Assembly (NCBI GenBank): GCA_910579935.1
Contig: CAJTVQ010000050.1
Location: forward strand, 1 to 29,291
Direction of reading: 5' to 3'
Source: an uncultured Lachnospiraceae bacterium
GTDB taxonomy: Bacteria; Bacillota; Clostridia; Lachnospirales; Lachnospiraceae
Length of the DNA: 29,291 bases
The notes beneath the pieces were generated by a model that made no database searches, had not been told where the DNA came from, and was given only the letters and a program-made list of their open reading frames with translations. How positions within the stretch are numbered: the first letter of the stretch is position 1; each line of letters opens with the position of its first letter. Both the position numbers and the translations under genes were made by a program. Positions 1-7,363 of the stretch are shown here, in pieces.

Positions 1-54
1 CTGCGGCCTCCTGGTCCCAAACCAGGCGCTCTAGCCAAGCTGAGCCACACCCCG
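1..54 (-). tRNA. tRNA-Pro (TGG), 3' part cut off by window edge
   Basis: Read on the minus strand this begins CGGGGTGTGGCTCAG, a normal acceptor 5' half and D-arm, and continues to a CCTGG-stem / TTTGGGA-loop anticodon arm with anticodon TGG. The variable loop, T-arm and 3' acceptor strand lie beyond position 1. It is preceded by a very good promoter, so it may be the first gene of a tRNA transcript that continues to the left. Confidence 0.93.
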
Positions 55-86
55 CTGTTTTTACGCCTCATTGCGGCGCGGATTTT

Positions 87-115
87 ATTATATTATACAT
101 TTTCTTATCTGTCAA
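87..115 (-). promoter_or_regulatory. Sigma-A promoter of tRNA-Pro
   Basis: The minus strand carries TTGACA (110-115), a 17-nt spacer and TATAAT (87-92), a full match to the consensus. A second overlapping TATAAT lies at 92-97. The start would fall about 25 nt upstream of the tRNA. This fits a strong stable-RNA promoter and separates the tRNA from the yfcE gene upstream. Confidence 0.85.
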
Positions 116-151
116 TTCATTTTTCAGCTTCTTTCCGCCAGGCCTATGTAT

Positions 152-631
152 TTATAAATAACATATCGTAAAATGCGCATCTCCTTCTTTATCCGTCTCC
201 ATTATGATATAGGAAGGCCGTCTTCCCTCCTGCCTTGGATAGGTAAGGCTTCCCGGATTAATGGCTGTCACTTCGTCCTCCAGATCCACCACCGGCTTGT
301 GGGAATGCCCGTATATGACAATATCGATCCCTCTGGCCGCCGCCTCCTTTTTAATCGTTTCGTTCCCCATGGATACATAATAATTATGACCGTGTGTCAG
401 CCACACCCGGTATTTTCCTATCATAAATTCCTTTTCCCGTGGAAGATTGGAAAAAAAGTCATTATTCCCAGCCACCATTTCTACCGGACAGCCTGCGCCT
501 TCGCAGATTACATATTCACTTCCCTCCACGTCTCCGCAATGCACCACCAGATCCACCGGTCCTACCCGTTCGAGAACTTTCAGGTAATTGCCATTCTGAC
601 GGTGCGTGTCACTTACTATCAGTATCTTCAT
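152..631 (-). CDS. YfcE/MJ0936-type metallophosphoesterase
   Basis: A 159-residue calcineurin-like phosphoesterase of the YfcE group, which hydrolyses phosphodiesters in vitro and whose cell role is unsettled. All metal-binding blocks are visible in order: SDTHR near residue 7, HCGDVEG (30s), AGNND (50s), LTHGHNYY (80s) and YGHSHKP (~108), then INPGS near the end. Length is normal for the family. A GTG codon at 643 would add four residues, but GAGG sits 6 nt before the ATG at 631, so that start is preferred. It begins 13 nt after the XTP/dITP diphosphatase stop; the two genes are neighbours in many Clostridia and are probably co-transcribed from the promoter at 1301-1329. Confidence 0.9.
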   Translation of the reverse strand: MKILIVSDTHRQNGNYLKVLERVGPVDLVVHCGDVEGSEYVICEGAGCPVEMVAGNNDFFSNLPREKEFMIGKYRVWLTHGHNYYVSMGNETIKKEAAARGIDIVIYGHSHKPVVDLEDEVTAINPGSLTYPRQEGRRPSYIIMETDKEGDAHFTICYL

Positions 632-644
632 CCCTGTCCTCACT

Positions 645-1247
645 TCAAATCTTTTTCTTCAGTTCTTCCTTCATCCTGCGCAGCGCTTTCCCCCGGTGGC
701 TGATCCGGTTTTTCTCTTCGTCATCCAGTTCTGCCGTGGTCCTGCCAAACTCCGGCACATAGAAAATGGGATCGTAGCCGAAACCGTTTTTCCCCTTTTC
801 CCCATAGCCGATCCTGCCCTCAATCTCCCCATGGCTGGTCCTGACTTCCCCGTCCGGAAACACCGCTGCGATCGCACAGACAAAACGCGCCGTACGCTCT
901 TCCTCCGGCACTCCTTCCAAAAGCTCCACCAGCTTCGCATTCTTTACGGAATAAGGCGTATCCTCTCCCATATACCTGGCCGAGTAAATTCCCGGCTCTT
1001 TATTCAGGTAATCGATTTCCAATCCGGAATCATCCGCCAGGACGATTTCCCCGCAGGCTTCCGCCACCGCTTTCGCCTTAATGAGCGCATTCTCTTCAAA
1101 CGTAGTCCCGTTCTCCTCCACGGAAATATCTATTCCCATTTCCTTCATGGAAAGGATCTCCGCATCCAAATCCGCTAGTATTTCCCGGATTTCCTTCATT
1201 TTTCCTGCATTTCCCGTCGCAAATACTATTTTTTTTCTCTCACTCAT
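645..1247 (-). CDS. XTP/dITP diphosphatase (RdgB/HAM1 family)
   Basis: House-cleaning nucleotide pyrophosphatase that converts XTP, dITP and ITP to the monophosphates and keeps deaminated purines out of nucleic acids. Family signatures are present in order: TGNAGKMKEI near the N-terminus, ENGTTFEENALIKA, ADDSGLEID (catalytic Asp region), PGIYSARY, GFGYDPIF and SHRGKAL at the C-terminus. About 200 residues is the usual length. The start is uncertain: ATG at 1247 gives the typical short N-terminus but has only a poor, very close AGGA; a TTG at 1262 would add five residues and has no ribosome site. Cytoplasmic. It has its own promoter behind the RlmL-like gene. Confidence 0.93.
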   Translation of the reverse strand: MSERKKIVFATGNAGKMKEIREILADLDAEILSMKEMGIDISVEENGTTFEENALIKAKAVAEACGEIVLADDSGLEIDYLNKEPGIYSARYMGEDTPYSVKNAKLVELLEGVPEEERTARFVCAIAAVFPDGEVRTSHGEIEGRIGYGEKGKNGFGYDPIFYVPEFGRTTAELDDEEKNRISHRGKALRRMKEELKKKI

Positions 1248-1300
1248 ATCCTGCCGTTCCAAATTTTTTCAACTTATAGTTTCTATTATATTCCTTCCAA

Positions 1301-1329
1301 ATACTACGCTATCCGCGGACCTCTGTCAA
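1301..1329 (-). promoter_or_regulatory. Sigma-A promoter for the diphosphatase and yfcE genes
   Basis: Minus strand TTGACA (1324-1329), 17-nt spacer, TAGTAT (1301-1306). It lies in the 77-92-nt gap after the RlmL-like gene, so the two downstream housekeeping genes can be expressed independently of the CotH/VTC operon. Confidence 0.7.
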
Positions 1330-1339
1330 CCCCAATCTG

Positions 1340-2491
1340 TCACCCGCGCTTCTTTGCCGGCGGCTTCGGACCCAGGAACTGGTAAAAATAAGCCCGTATC
1401 ATACCATTGTAGACTTTCCGGTTTTTATCCGCCTTCCGTCCGATGTCCTGTTCTGCGTTTTCATAAGCGCTGATCAGGTACATAGACCATGCGTCCAGCT
1501 GCCGGTACCGTTCTCCCAGCGTACGGTACAGCTCCGGCAGATTTTCTTTCTCTTCCAGACGTTCCCCGTAAGGCGGATTGGTAATGATGAAACCGTACTT
1601 CTTCGCATGGCTTAAATCCTCCACGCTTCTTTTCTGAAAATGGATCAGTTTTTCCACCCCTGCCAGTCTTGCGTTTTCCCTTGCGGAGGCCACGATGCTT
1701 TCGTCGATATCATATCCCTGGATATCGGTTTCCACATTCAGGTCAGCCAGTTCCTGTGCTTCCTCCACCGTATCGTACCAGATTTTCCGTTCCACTATAT
1801 GTTTCCAGTTTTGTGCGGTAAAAGAGCGGTTCATCCCCGGCGCAATATTCGCCGCCATCAAAGCCGCCTCAATAGGAAAAGTCCCGCTTCCGCAGAACGG
1901 GTCTACCAATATCCTGTCCCCCCGCCAGGGCGTAAGCATAATAAGCGCTGCCGCCAGATTCTCCGCAATCGGGGCCCTCGCTGCCAGTTTCCGGTATCCC
2001 CGTTTATGCAGGGATTCCCCTGTGGTATCCAGTCCTACCGTCACCTCATCCTTCAGCAGGAATGCCCGGATGGGGAAATCCTCCCCGTCCTCTTCAAACC
2101 AGCTGATCCGGTAGATATCCTTTAATCTCTCCACCATCGCCTTTTTCATGACGGACTGGATGTCGGACGGGCTAAACAGCCTGCTCTTAACGCTTCCCGC
2201 CTTTGCCACCCAGAATTTCCCGTCCTTCGGTATATATTCCTCCCACGGCAGCTCCTTCGTCCCCTGGAACAGTTCTTCAAAGGTCTCCGCATGAAAACTC
2301 CCTACTTTTATCAATATCCTCTCCGCCGTCCGCAGGAATATATTAGCCCTGCTGACCGCTTCCTCATCCCCCAGAAAAGTTACCCGGCCGTCCTCCACAC
2401 GGCTGACGTCATATCCCAAATCCACAATTTCCTTTTTCAGTACCGCTTCCAGTCCGAAATGACATGGCGCGATCAATTCATACTTCTTCAT
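1340..2491 (-). CDS. THUMP-domain class I RNA methyltransferase (RlmL N-half/YpsC type)
   Basis: A 383-residue SAM-dependent methyltransferase related to E. coli RlmL and B. subtilis YpsC, predicted to make N2-methylguanosine in 23S rRNA. The first ~155 residues form the ferredoxin-like plus THUMP RNA-binding part. The Rossmann methyltransferase follows, with DPFCGSGTFPIEAALM at about 197-213 (SAM motif I) and the catalytic NPPYGERL at about 305-312. It is complete and cytoplasmic. A TTG two codons upstream is open, but GGAGG stands 6 nt before the ATG at 2491. It starts 30 nt after the DUF4956 gene, so it is probably the last gene of the CotH operon, although its role is housekeeping. Confidence 0.92.
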   Translation of the reverse strand: MKKYELIAPCHFGLEAVLKKEIVDLGYDVSRVEDGRVTFLGDEEAVSRANIFLRTAERILIKVGSFHAETFEELFQGTKELPWEEYIPKDGKFWVAKAGSVKSRLFSPSDIQSVMKKAMVERLKDIYRISWFEEDGEDFPIRAFLLKDEVTVGLDTTGESLHKRGYRKLAARAPIAENLAAALIMLTPWRGDRILVDPFCGSGTFPIEAALMAANIAPGMNRSFTAQNWKHIVERKIWYDTVEEAQELADLNVETDIQGYDIDESIVASARENARLAGVEKLIHFQKRSVEDLSHAKKYGFIITNPPYGERLEEKENLPELYRTLGERYRQLDAWSMYLISAYENAEQDIGRKADKNRKVYNGMIRAYFYQFLGPKPPAKKRG

Positions 2492-2521
2492 CTCCAACCT
2501 CCGTATGCCCGTATCCGGTTT

Positions 2522-3199
2522 TTAAAAAGTAACTTCCCCGTCATGCGACATGAGGGAAACGCTGTGGACTTTCTCAGACGCCGCTAACTGCTCCACCAGT
2601 TCCTCTTCTTCGGATGCCCACAGTTCAATCACCAGATCCAGCTGTCCGTCCGTTATATTCCTGGATTTCACTTTGTGGTATTTGCTGTATTTTTTCACCG
2701 TATCCATGATCCGGGCTGTCTGCTCTTTTTCCGCGTCCGCATTCACCACCAGTATCATGGCCGCCTTCGCCATAGGCAGCCTGTCCAGCACGAAGATAAG
2801 GAACGTCAGAATCAGCGACCCCAGAACCGCAATCTCCAGCATTCCGGCTCCGCAGGCAATTCCCGCGCTGATTGCCCAGAACAGGAACACCAGATCCATC
2901 GGGTCCTTGATCGCCGTCCGGAACCGCACGATCGACAGGGCACCCACCATACCGAGGGAAAGCACAATATTGGACTGCACGGTCAGAATAATGATTGCCG
3001 TGATCACCGCTAACGCTGCCAGCGATATATTAAAGCTTTTGGAATAAAACGTCTTTCTCGTCAGCAGACGGTAGACCCAGAAAATATACAGTGAAACCAA
3101 ACAGGCAGACAGCAGGATCACTACTACCTCCCCCGCCGATACCTCGTTTTGCGCAAATGCTTCCAAAAACGAATTTCTAAAAATATCCGAAAAGTTCAT
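2522..3199 (-). CDS. DUF4956 multi-pass membrane protein
   Basis: 225 residues, recognised as DUF4956 from the conserved core NIVLSLGMVGALSIVRFR followed by TAIKDPMDLVFLFW. Hydrophobic blocks at roughly 25-46, 56-91 and 103-138 give about four or five membrane helices. The last ~80 residues are a soluble alpha/beta domain (MILVVNAD..., VKSRNITDG..., VHSVSLMSH). GGAG occurs before the ATG at 3199. Genes of this family repeatedly stand beside VTC-domain and CotH genes, as here. A possible role is the membrane partner of the VTC polymerase, similar to the small membrane subunit of yeast VTC; that is inference from context only. No biochemical function is established that I know of. Confidence 0.85.
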   Translation of the reverse strand: MNFSDIFRNSFLEAFAQNEVSAGEVVVILLSACLVSLYIFWVYRLLTRKTFYSKSFNISLAALAVITAIIILTVQSNIVLSLGMVGALSIVRFRTAIKDPMDLVFLFWAISAGIACGAGMLEIAVLGSLILTFLIFVLDRLPMAKAAMILVVNADAEKEQTARIMDTVKKYSKYHKVKSRNITDGQLDLVIELWASEEEELVEQLAASEKVHSVSLMSHDGEVTF

Positions 3200-3382
3200 A
3201 ACCGATTCTCCTTTTTATCGTTCCGCAAAATCCCTTCCAGTTCTCCGTCAGCAGAGCCATTCCCTTCCTCTCGGCCTCCATCCACTGATCATTCCGGTCA
3301 CTGTCCGGACTTTTGCTGTTTTATGGTTCCTTCATTGTAACAGTTCCGTTGCCTTCACCGTGACCCGTTCCCCCCTCATCCT

Positions 3383-4108
3383 TTACAAATGATATCTCCT
3401 GCACAAATAATATTTCGAAAAAGTGATTCTCTGCATATTTGCCAGGGAAAGGGCGCGGTAAATATGATCCGGCAGATATTCGTCATATTTTACCTCCAGC
3501 AGCTGCTGCCCCGATGGCAGGATCAGTCTCCTTCCCCCGTGTTCCGCAAAAAAATCCTTTACATTCGAAGATGAAGCAATATTCCGGTCAAACGTTACCC
3601 GTACATTCCCGTTTTTATATACATAAGGCGTTCTTTCATAACTCACGATCACCTTCGGCTTCATCCCGCTACTCTTCTTCAGCGTCAGGAGCCGTCTGGC
3701 CAGTCCGGGCATCCCCTTCATGTCTCCTGCTCCCGTTCCGCAGGCCAGTACCCGGAACTGTTCCTGCGTCAGAAGGCAGCTTTTTTTCATTACTTTGTCA
3801 CTTTCCTTACGTTTGCACTCCAGACTGATCCGGTCGGCCTTATTGTCGTAAATACGGATTCGGTATTTTTCCCTCGGCCCCGTCCCGTCCTCATTTTCCA
3901 CGAAGCACCGGTCGTCCTCGTCATCAAAATACAGACTCTTCACCATGTACCTGCCATCCGCCCCTGTGTGGCTGTCCGGCCGCATGATGCCCTTTAGCCG
4001 CGCCGCAAGCATGACAAGCTGGGCCTCCGAACAAAGATATTTAAACTCATGCCGGTACTTTTCCGGCCTCCTGATGTAGTTTCCTTCCACTTTCCGTTTC
4101 CTTTCCAT
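3383..4108 (-). CDS. VTC-domain (polyphosphate polymerase-like) protein
   Basis: 241 residues with the triphosphate-tunnel fold signature of VTC domains: YRHEFKYL near residue 18, VKSLYFDDEDD, KYRIRIYD, LECKRKESDKVMKKS, VSYERTPYVY with VTFDRNI, and LLEVKYDEYLP near the C-terminus. Alternating Glu/Arg/Lys residues are those that line the tunnel in yeast Vtc4, which makes polyphosphate from ATP. There is no membrane helix, so it is cytosolic. It stands 68 nt after CotH and 183 nt before DUF4956, a gap in which I see no gene. The start is uncertain because the ribosome site before ATG 4108 is weak; GTG a few codons later is an alternative. Polyphosphate synthesis is predicted, not shown. Confidence 0.85.
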   Translation of the reverse strand: MERKRKVEGNYIRRPEKYRHEFKYLCSEAQLVMLAARLKGIMRPDSHTGADGRYMVKSLYFDDEDDRCFVENEDGTGPREKYRIRIYDNKADRISLECKRKESDKVMKKSCLLTQEQFRVLACGTGAGDMKGMPGLARRLLTLKKSSGMKPKVIVSYERTPYVYKNGNVRVTFDRNIASSSNVKDFFAEHGGRRLILPSGQQLLEVKYDEYLPDHIYRALSLANMQRITFSKYYLCRRYHL

Positions 4109-4176
4109 TCCAGTACCCTATTCCTTCAGTACTCTGTTCCGGCACTCCCGTCCATCCGGATTTTCCGCACTGCCAT

Positions 4177-6129
4177 TTACTCCCATGCCGCGTACACAGT
4201 CATATCCTCCGTAACCGGCGTCTGTGATGTCAGAAATTCCTGTGTGTCTGTCCGCCATCCCAAAAACTTCCTGCCATTCCCCTCCTGCACCGGAAGTTCT
4301 TCGATACACTCTCCCGCTTTCACTCCGAAACAGTAAACAATATCTCCCGACTCATCCAGGAACCGTACCATGTACACCTCTGCATTCTCCAGCCATACTT
4401 CATCCAAAAAAGCTTTCCTCTCCCGTATGAACTGTTTTACCTCCTCCGCCTGTGCCCGGTAATCCAGCGCGTCTTCCCCAAACGTTCGATACACATGGGT
4501 AAAACGCGCCCGATCCGGCACGGCCGCCGCTTCTATCCGGTCCAGATACTCATCCGCTTTTATATCCGCCATCTCCGAAAGATAACCGGAAAATTTCTCC
4601 GCATATTCTTTTTTGACCATATCCACAAACTCTTCATGCTGATAAAGGTAATAAAACCAGGCAGTGTTCGCCACATGAAGGGTAAGCAGTCCTAAATCCC
4701 TCGTATTCTTATTAAAACTGGTAGCATTACCATATCCTTTGTCATAATCCCACACAGGCCCGCCGTATATTTTCGTACTGATTCCGTCCTGCGGTTTATA
4801 AAAATAAGAACTGGTGGCTCCGCCTCCGTTGTTGCGTGTTATCTCCTCTACCAGATATTTATCCGCCCACGACTCCAGATCGATATATTCCGTATAATGC
4901 TTTCCGGTAACCGGATGATATCCGTCTTCCGCCCTGATGGCATCCTCTATTTCCTGCATCAGTCCGCCTATATAGGCAACTTCCGCTTCCGAAGCATGAG
5001 CGGGATTTTTTAATACAAAAGGTTCTCCCTGTTCCGTAATGAATCCGCTGGCCTCTTCTCCGAATTTTTCTCCGTAATCATGTTCTATCAGATAGCCTCC
5101 CGTAATATCCTGTGGGTTATATGCCAGCCTGAATCCCTTCTTCTTTCCGTCTTCCGATACAAAAACCTCCACATGATCCAGCACTTCCCCGTTCAGTGCC
5201 CGGTTCTGTTCCTCCAAATCCGCAATTTCCAGCCGGTTCTCACCAATTTCCACTTTTTCGCACAGCTGGTACATCCCCGCATAATTACCGTTAAAATACA
5301 CATCCATGTATTCCGACCTGGGGCTTCCGGGCATCCCCGCCTGAAGCGCCATCTCATAAGTCAGCTTATTCCTGATATAAGCCGGATCATATACATTGGA
5401 AAGCAGTATCCATTTGTCCGACATGCCCATTTCCATGAAATCCACAGGCGCTTTCAGATTTATCTGGTAGGACTTCTTTTCATAATCAAATGTCTGGTTT
5501 CCTCTTGCCGATATGTTTTTTATATCGTCCGAAAACAGGTTTTCTCCCGACTCATCCAACAGTTCAACAGAAGCTTTTTCCTTATACTTCTTATCCGCAT
5601 CCAGCCTTTCCATGCTTCCTGTCCGGGTCCAAACGTACATGGTCGGCATATTCTCCGACTTTAGAAAAACAATCGTCTCGTTCCCGATTTCTTCCCCGCC
5701 TGCATCATAAAAACAGGTCTGATACGCAGTCCCCGGTTCAAAACTGCATACGGCATGTTCCCCTCTTACCACCGTTATATTTTGCTTTCCTCCGGCAAAC
5801 TCCACTTTGTCCGCCTCCGCATCCACACCGATCCTGTCCATATCCGCAAAAGAGGGCAGAAACACATAGCTCACACCCACCTGATTCTCAGGATTTTCAT
5901 TGTAACATTTTACCGTTCTGCCTTCCCCATATGTAAATGTCAGACTGTTTTCTATTATATTCTTGCGCAGCAGATCTTCTATTTTCATATCCCCGAACCA
6001 CTCCGGCAGGAAACAGAGCGGGATCACCACTATTGCCAATACCAGTGCCCACCGCATGGCTCTTAATCTTTTATGTCCAACTATCATACATGCAACCCAT
6101 TTCGTTCGTTTTCCAAAATATGGAAGCAT
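4177..6129 (-). CDS. Membrane-anchored CotH-type kinase-fold protein
   Basis: About 650 residues. A single N-terminal helix (about 28-45, ALVLAIVVIPLCFL) should anchor the protein with the rest outside. The CotH region spans roughly 170-560: KYKEKASVELL, ISARGNQTFDYEKKSY, DKWILLSNVYDPAYIRNK, a YFNGNYAGMYQLCEKVEIG block, EEITRNNGGG and GPVWDYDKGYG (about 458-468). CotH of Bacillus is an atypical kinase that phosphorylates spore-coat proteins; substrates of these vegetative-looking homologues are unknown. The C-terminal ~30 residues (GRKFLGWRT...VYAAWE) are a single Listeria/Bacteroides-type repeat, common on surface proteins. GGAGG lies 9 nt before ATG 6129 and 6 nt before an in-frame GTG at 6132, so either may start. 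First gene of the operon, directly behind a good promoter. Confidence 0.88.
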   Translation of the reverse strand: MLPYFGKRTKWVACMIVGHKRLRAMRWALVLAIVVIPLCFLPEWFGDMKIEDLLRKNIIENSLTFTYGEGRTVKCYNENPENQVGVSYVFLPSFADMDRIGVDAEADKVEFAGGKQNITVVRGEHAVCSFEPGTAYQTCFYDAGGEEIGNETIVFLKSENMPTMYVWTRTGSMERLDADKKYKEKASVELLDESGENLFSDDIKNISARGNQTFDYEKKSYQINLKAPVDFMEMGMSDKWILLSNVYDPAYIRNKLTYEMALQAGMPGSPRSEYMDVYFNGNYAGMYQLCEKVEIGENRLEIADLEEQNRALNGEVLDHVEVFVSEDGKKKGFRLAYNPQDITGGYLIEHDYGEKFGEEASGFITEQGEPFVLKNPAHASEAEVAYIGGLMQEIEDAIRAEDGYHPVTGKHYTEYIDLESWADKYLVEEITRNNGGGATSSYFYKPQDGISTKIYGGPVWDYDKGYGNATSFNKNTRDLGLLTLHVANTAWFYYLYQHEEFVDMVKKEYAEKFSGYLSEMADIKADEYLDRIEAAAVPDRARFTHVYRTFGEDALDYRAQAEEVKQFIRERKAFLDEVWLENAEVYMVRFLDESGDIVYCFGVKAGECIEELPVQEGNGRKFLGWRTDTQEFLTSQTPVTEDMTVYAAWE

Positions 6130-6158
6130 CACTGGATGCCTCCCTGATACACCCTATC

Positions 6159-6187
6159 AGTATAACTGTATTCCACGCTCTTTTCAA
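6159..6187 (-). promoter_or_regulatory. Sigma-A promoter of the CotH-VTC-DUF4956 operon
   Basis: Minus strand TTGAAA (6182-6187), 17-nt spacer, TATACT (6159-6164). The predicted start is only about 20 nt before the CotH initiation codon, giving a short leader. It lies downstream of the terminator of the Asn-rich gene, so the operon is an independent unit. Confidence 0.75.
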
Positions 6188-6273
6188 CCAAATATTTTAC
6201 AATCCCACGGAAATCCATATTCAGGTTCCGTCTGTCTCTCTGCGCCCCGGTATGTCCCCTGAACATCTGGCGG

Positions 6274-6300
6274 AAAAAAAGGGATACCCTCCGGCATCCC
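6274..6300 (-). terminator. Intrinsic terminator of the Asn-rich gene
   Basis: The minus strand forms GGGATGCC / GGTATCCC around a 4-nt GGAG loop (6281-6300) with one G-U pair, followed by seven T. The G-U pair forms only on the minus-strand RNA (it is A-C on the other), supporting this direction. It starts about 22 nt after the stop of the Asn-rich gene. Confidence 0.85.
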
Positions 6301-6321
6301 TTTTTTCCCGCCCTTCTATTG

Positions 6322-6474
6322 TTAGAAGTTATTGTTTTTCTGGCTGTTGTTGGAACAGTTATTGCTGTTGCTGTTCTTCTGATTCTGCTTGTCATTGTTG
6401 CTGTTGTTGAACTTGTTATCCTGATTTTTGTTCTCGCTGTTCTGATTGTTCTGGTTATAATCGTTTTTAGACAT
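6322..6474 (-). CDS. 50-residue Asn-rich low-complexity protein
   Basis: ATG at 6474 opens 50 codons ending in TAA; 22 of the 50 residues are Asn and six are Gln, with scattered Ser, Lys, Asp and one Cys (MSKNDYNQNNQNSENKNQ...). AGGAGG lies 9 nt upstream and an intrinsic terminator directly downstream, so it looks like a complete single-gene unit although it is very short. There is no signal peptide or hydrophobic segment; the chain should be disordered. I do not recognise a defined family. Gln/Asn-rich small acid-soluble spore proteins of the gamma type, or a coat-associated protein, are possibilities suggested only by composition. A longer Thr/Arg-rich reading frame begins 8 nt upstream in another phase; its composition is that of a frame-shifted Asn-rich gene. 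Confidence 0.65.
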   Translation of the reverse strand: MSKNDYNQNNQNSENKNQDNKFNNSNNDKQNQKNSNSNNCSNNSQKNNNF

Positions 6475-6658
6475 TGTTTCATTCCTCCTGATTAATTTTT
6501 GTTACACAGGTAGTATGTCACAGTTATTTTAAATCTATTCAATATTTCTTCAAAATAAATTAAAACTTTCAAGGTCAAAATATTGAATTAGTACGATAGT
6601 ACTATTTTTTTATTCATTTTGCACAAAAAAAATTCAGTACCTTGGCACTATTTTGGTA

Positions 6659-6686
6659 TTGCATTTTCTCAGTTTCATGCTATAAT
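6659..6686 (+). promoter_or_regulatory. Strong plus-strand promoter with extended -10, no gene behind it
   Basis: TTGCAT (6659-6664), 16-nt spacer, TATAAT (6681-6686) preceded by TGC, which is the TGn extended -10. The predicted start, about 6691-6693, coincides with the first base of a 12-bp perfect hairpin. No convincing reading frame begins downstream, so the likely product is an untranslated RNA. Confidence 0.75.
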
Positions 6687-6690
6687 AACA

Positions 6691-6875
6691 AGTGTAAAGG
6701 GAAATACCCCTTCATCGTTTCCCTTTACAGACCCTTATATTAATTATTTATACTCCCCTCATTATCCCGCCGGAACAACTCCGGCGGGATACACATTTTA
6801 TGACACATTGCAAAGTTACAACAGATTCTTTCACCGTTCCCAATATCCGGAACCGTGAAAGAATCTGTTTTCATT
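6691..6875 (+). ncRNA. Candidate structured small RNA with three hairpins
   Basis: About 180 nt starting at the promoter above. Hairpin 1 is a 12-bp perfect stem, 6693-6704 with 6718-6729, closing a 13-nt loop TACCCCTTCATCG. Then comes an A/T-rich single strand ending in ACTCCCCTC. Hairpin 2 is a 12-bp perfect stem, 6763-6774 with 6780-6791, G+C rich, with loop ACAAC. Hairpin 3 is a 21-bp stem with one C-C mismatch, 6820-6840 with 6849-6869, followed by TTTTCATTT, and would terminate transcription. The C-rich single-stranded segments resemble the C-rich motifs by which Gram-positive regulatory RNAs such as RoxS/RsaE pair with Shine-Dalgarno sequences; that comparison is inference. It does not look like 6S RNA (ends do not pair), tmRNA, SRP RNA or RNase P RNA. 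I do not recognise an Rfam family. Confidence 0.65.
6820..6875 (+). terminator. Terminator hairpin of the candidate small RNA
   Basis: 21-bp stem (one mismatch) around loop CAATATCC, followed by TTTTCATTT on the plus strand. The minus strand has the same stem but only a poor T-tract (TGTTGTAACTTT); it may still help end the DUF1700 transcript, which stops 40 nt away and runs towards it. Confidence 0.75.
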
Positions 6876-6911
6876 TCCGCGGGTCTCTCTGCACATTCGA
6901 CTCCATATCCG

Positions 6912-7352
6912 CTACTTTCTCTGAAACAAACGCACTAACATGATCACACACAGAATCGGAATCAGTACCGGCAGCATTGCGGATACGACGGAACCGACCA
7001 CTCCGACGATCACCACGATCACGGTAAAAACGATAACCATCATCAGCCACACCGGCATACGAAACTGCTTCACTCCATTGCGTGCTCCCGTTTCCACCGT
7101 ACCGTCCTCATATACCTCATCATATTCCGGGGCACCTGCTCCCATCCCTTCCCGCTTTGCCGCTTCAATAATTGTTTTGGCAAGCAGGCGCGGATTTCCC
7201 AGTTCCGCCACAATTTCCTCTTCACTCTTCCCCATGCCAAGCTGCAAATCGAAATATTCCTGATAGTAACGCATATGTCCGTTCACCGTACTGCTGCCCA
7301 GTGTCCCCGATAACGCTCTCTGCAATGCCTCCATGAATTCCGTTCTGGTCAT
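6912..7352 (-). CDS. DUF1700 (HAAS-domain) membrane protein
   Basis: 146 residues. The N-terminal ~65 residues match the HAAS/DUF1700 helical domain: MTRTEFMEALQRAL, MRYYQEYFDLQLGMGKSEEEI, VAELGNPRLLAKTIIEAA. The C-terminal ~45 residues are two closely spaced membrane helices (MVIVFTVIVVIVGVVGSVV and LPVLIPILCVIMLV). Proteins of this type usually accompany PadR-type repressors and influence envelope-stress or shape genes; here no PadR gene is adjacent. It starts 11 nt after the upstream unknown gene, so the two form an operon. The transcript would end near the hairpin at 6820-6868. Confidence 0.8.
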   Translation of the reverse strand: MTRTEFMEALQRALSGTLGSSTVNGHMRYYQEYFDLQLGMGKSEEEIVAELGNPRLLAKTIIEAAKREGMGAGAPEYDEVYEDGTVETGARNGVKQFRMPVWLMMVIVFTVIVVIVGVVGSVVSAMLPVLIPILCVIMLVRLFQRK

Positions 7353-7363
7353 AATCTGTCTCC

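Noticed and set aside
3200..3382. Possible small gene between VTC and DUF4956 genes
   Set aside because: Several short minus-strand frames exist, the longest ~34 codons, but none has a ribosome site and recognisable pattern together; no terminator is seen either.
6129..6482. 117-codon Thr/Arg-rich minus-strand frame over the Asn-rich gene
   Set aside because: Its composition is what an Asn-codon-rich sequence (AAC, CAG) gives when read out of phase, and it runs through the terminator and the CotH promoter.
6595..6613. Small palindrome TAGTAC-GATA-GTACTA followed by T
   Set aside because: Six A/T-rich pairs in an A/T-rich stretch; too weak for a terminator or operator call.
6619..6858. 79-codon plus-strand frame across the candidate small RNA
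   Set aside because: It begins upstream of the promoter, has no ribosome site and its codons cover three perfect hairpins; the structure explains the sequence better than coding does.
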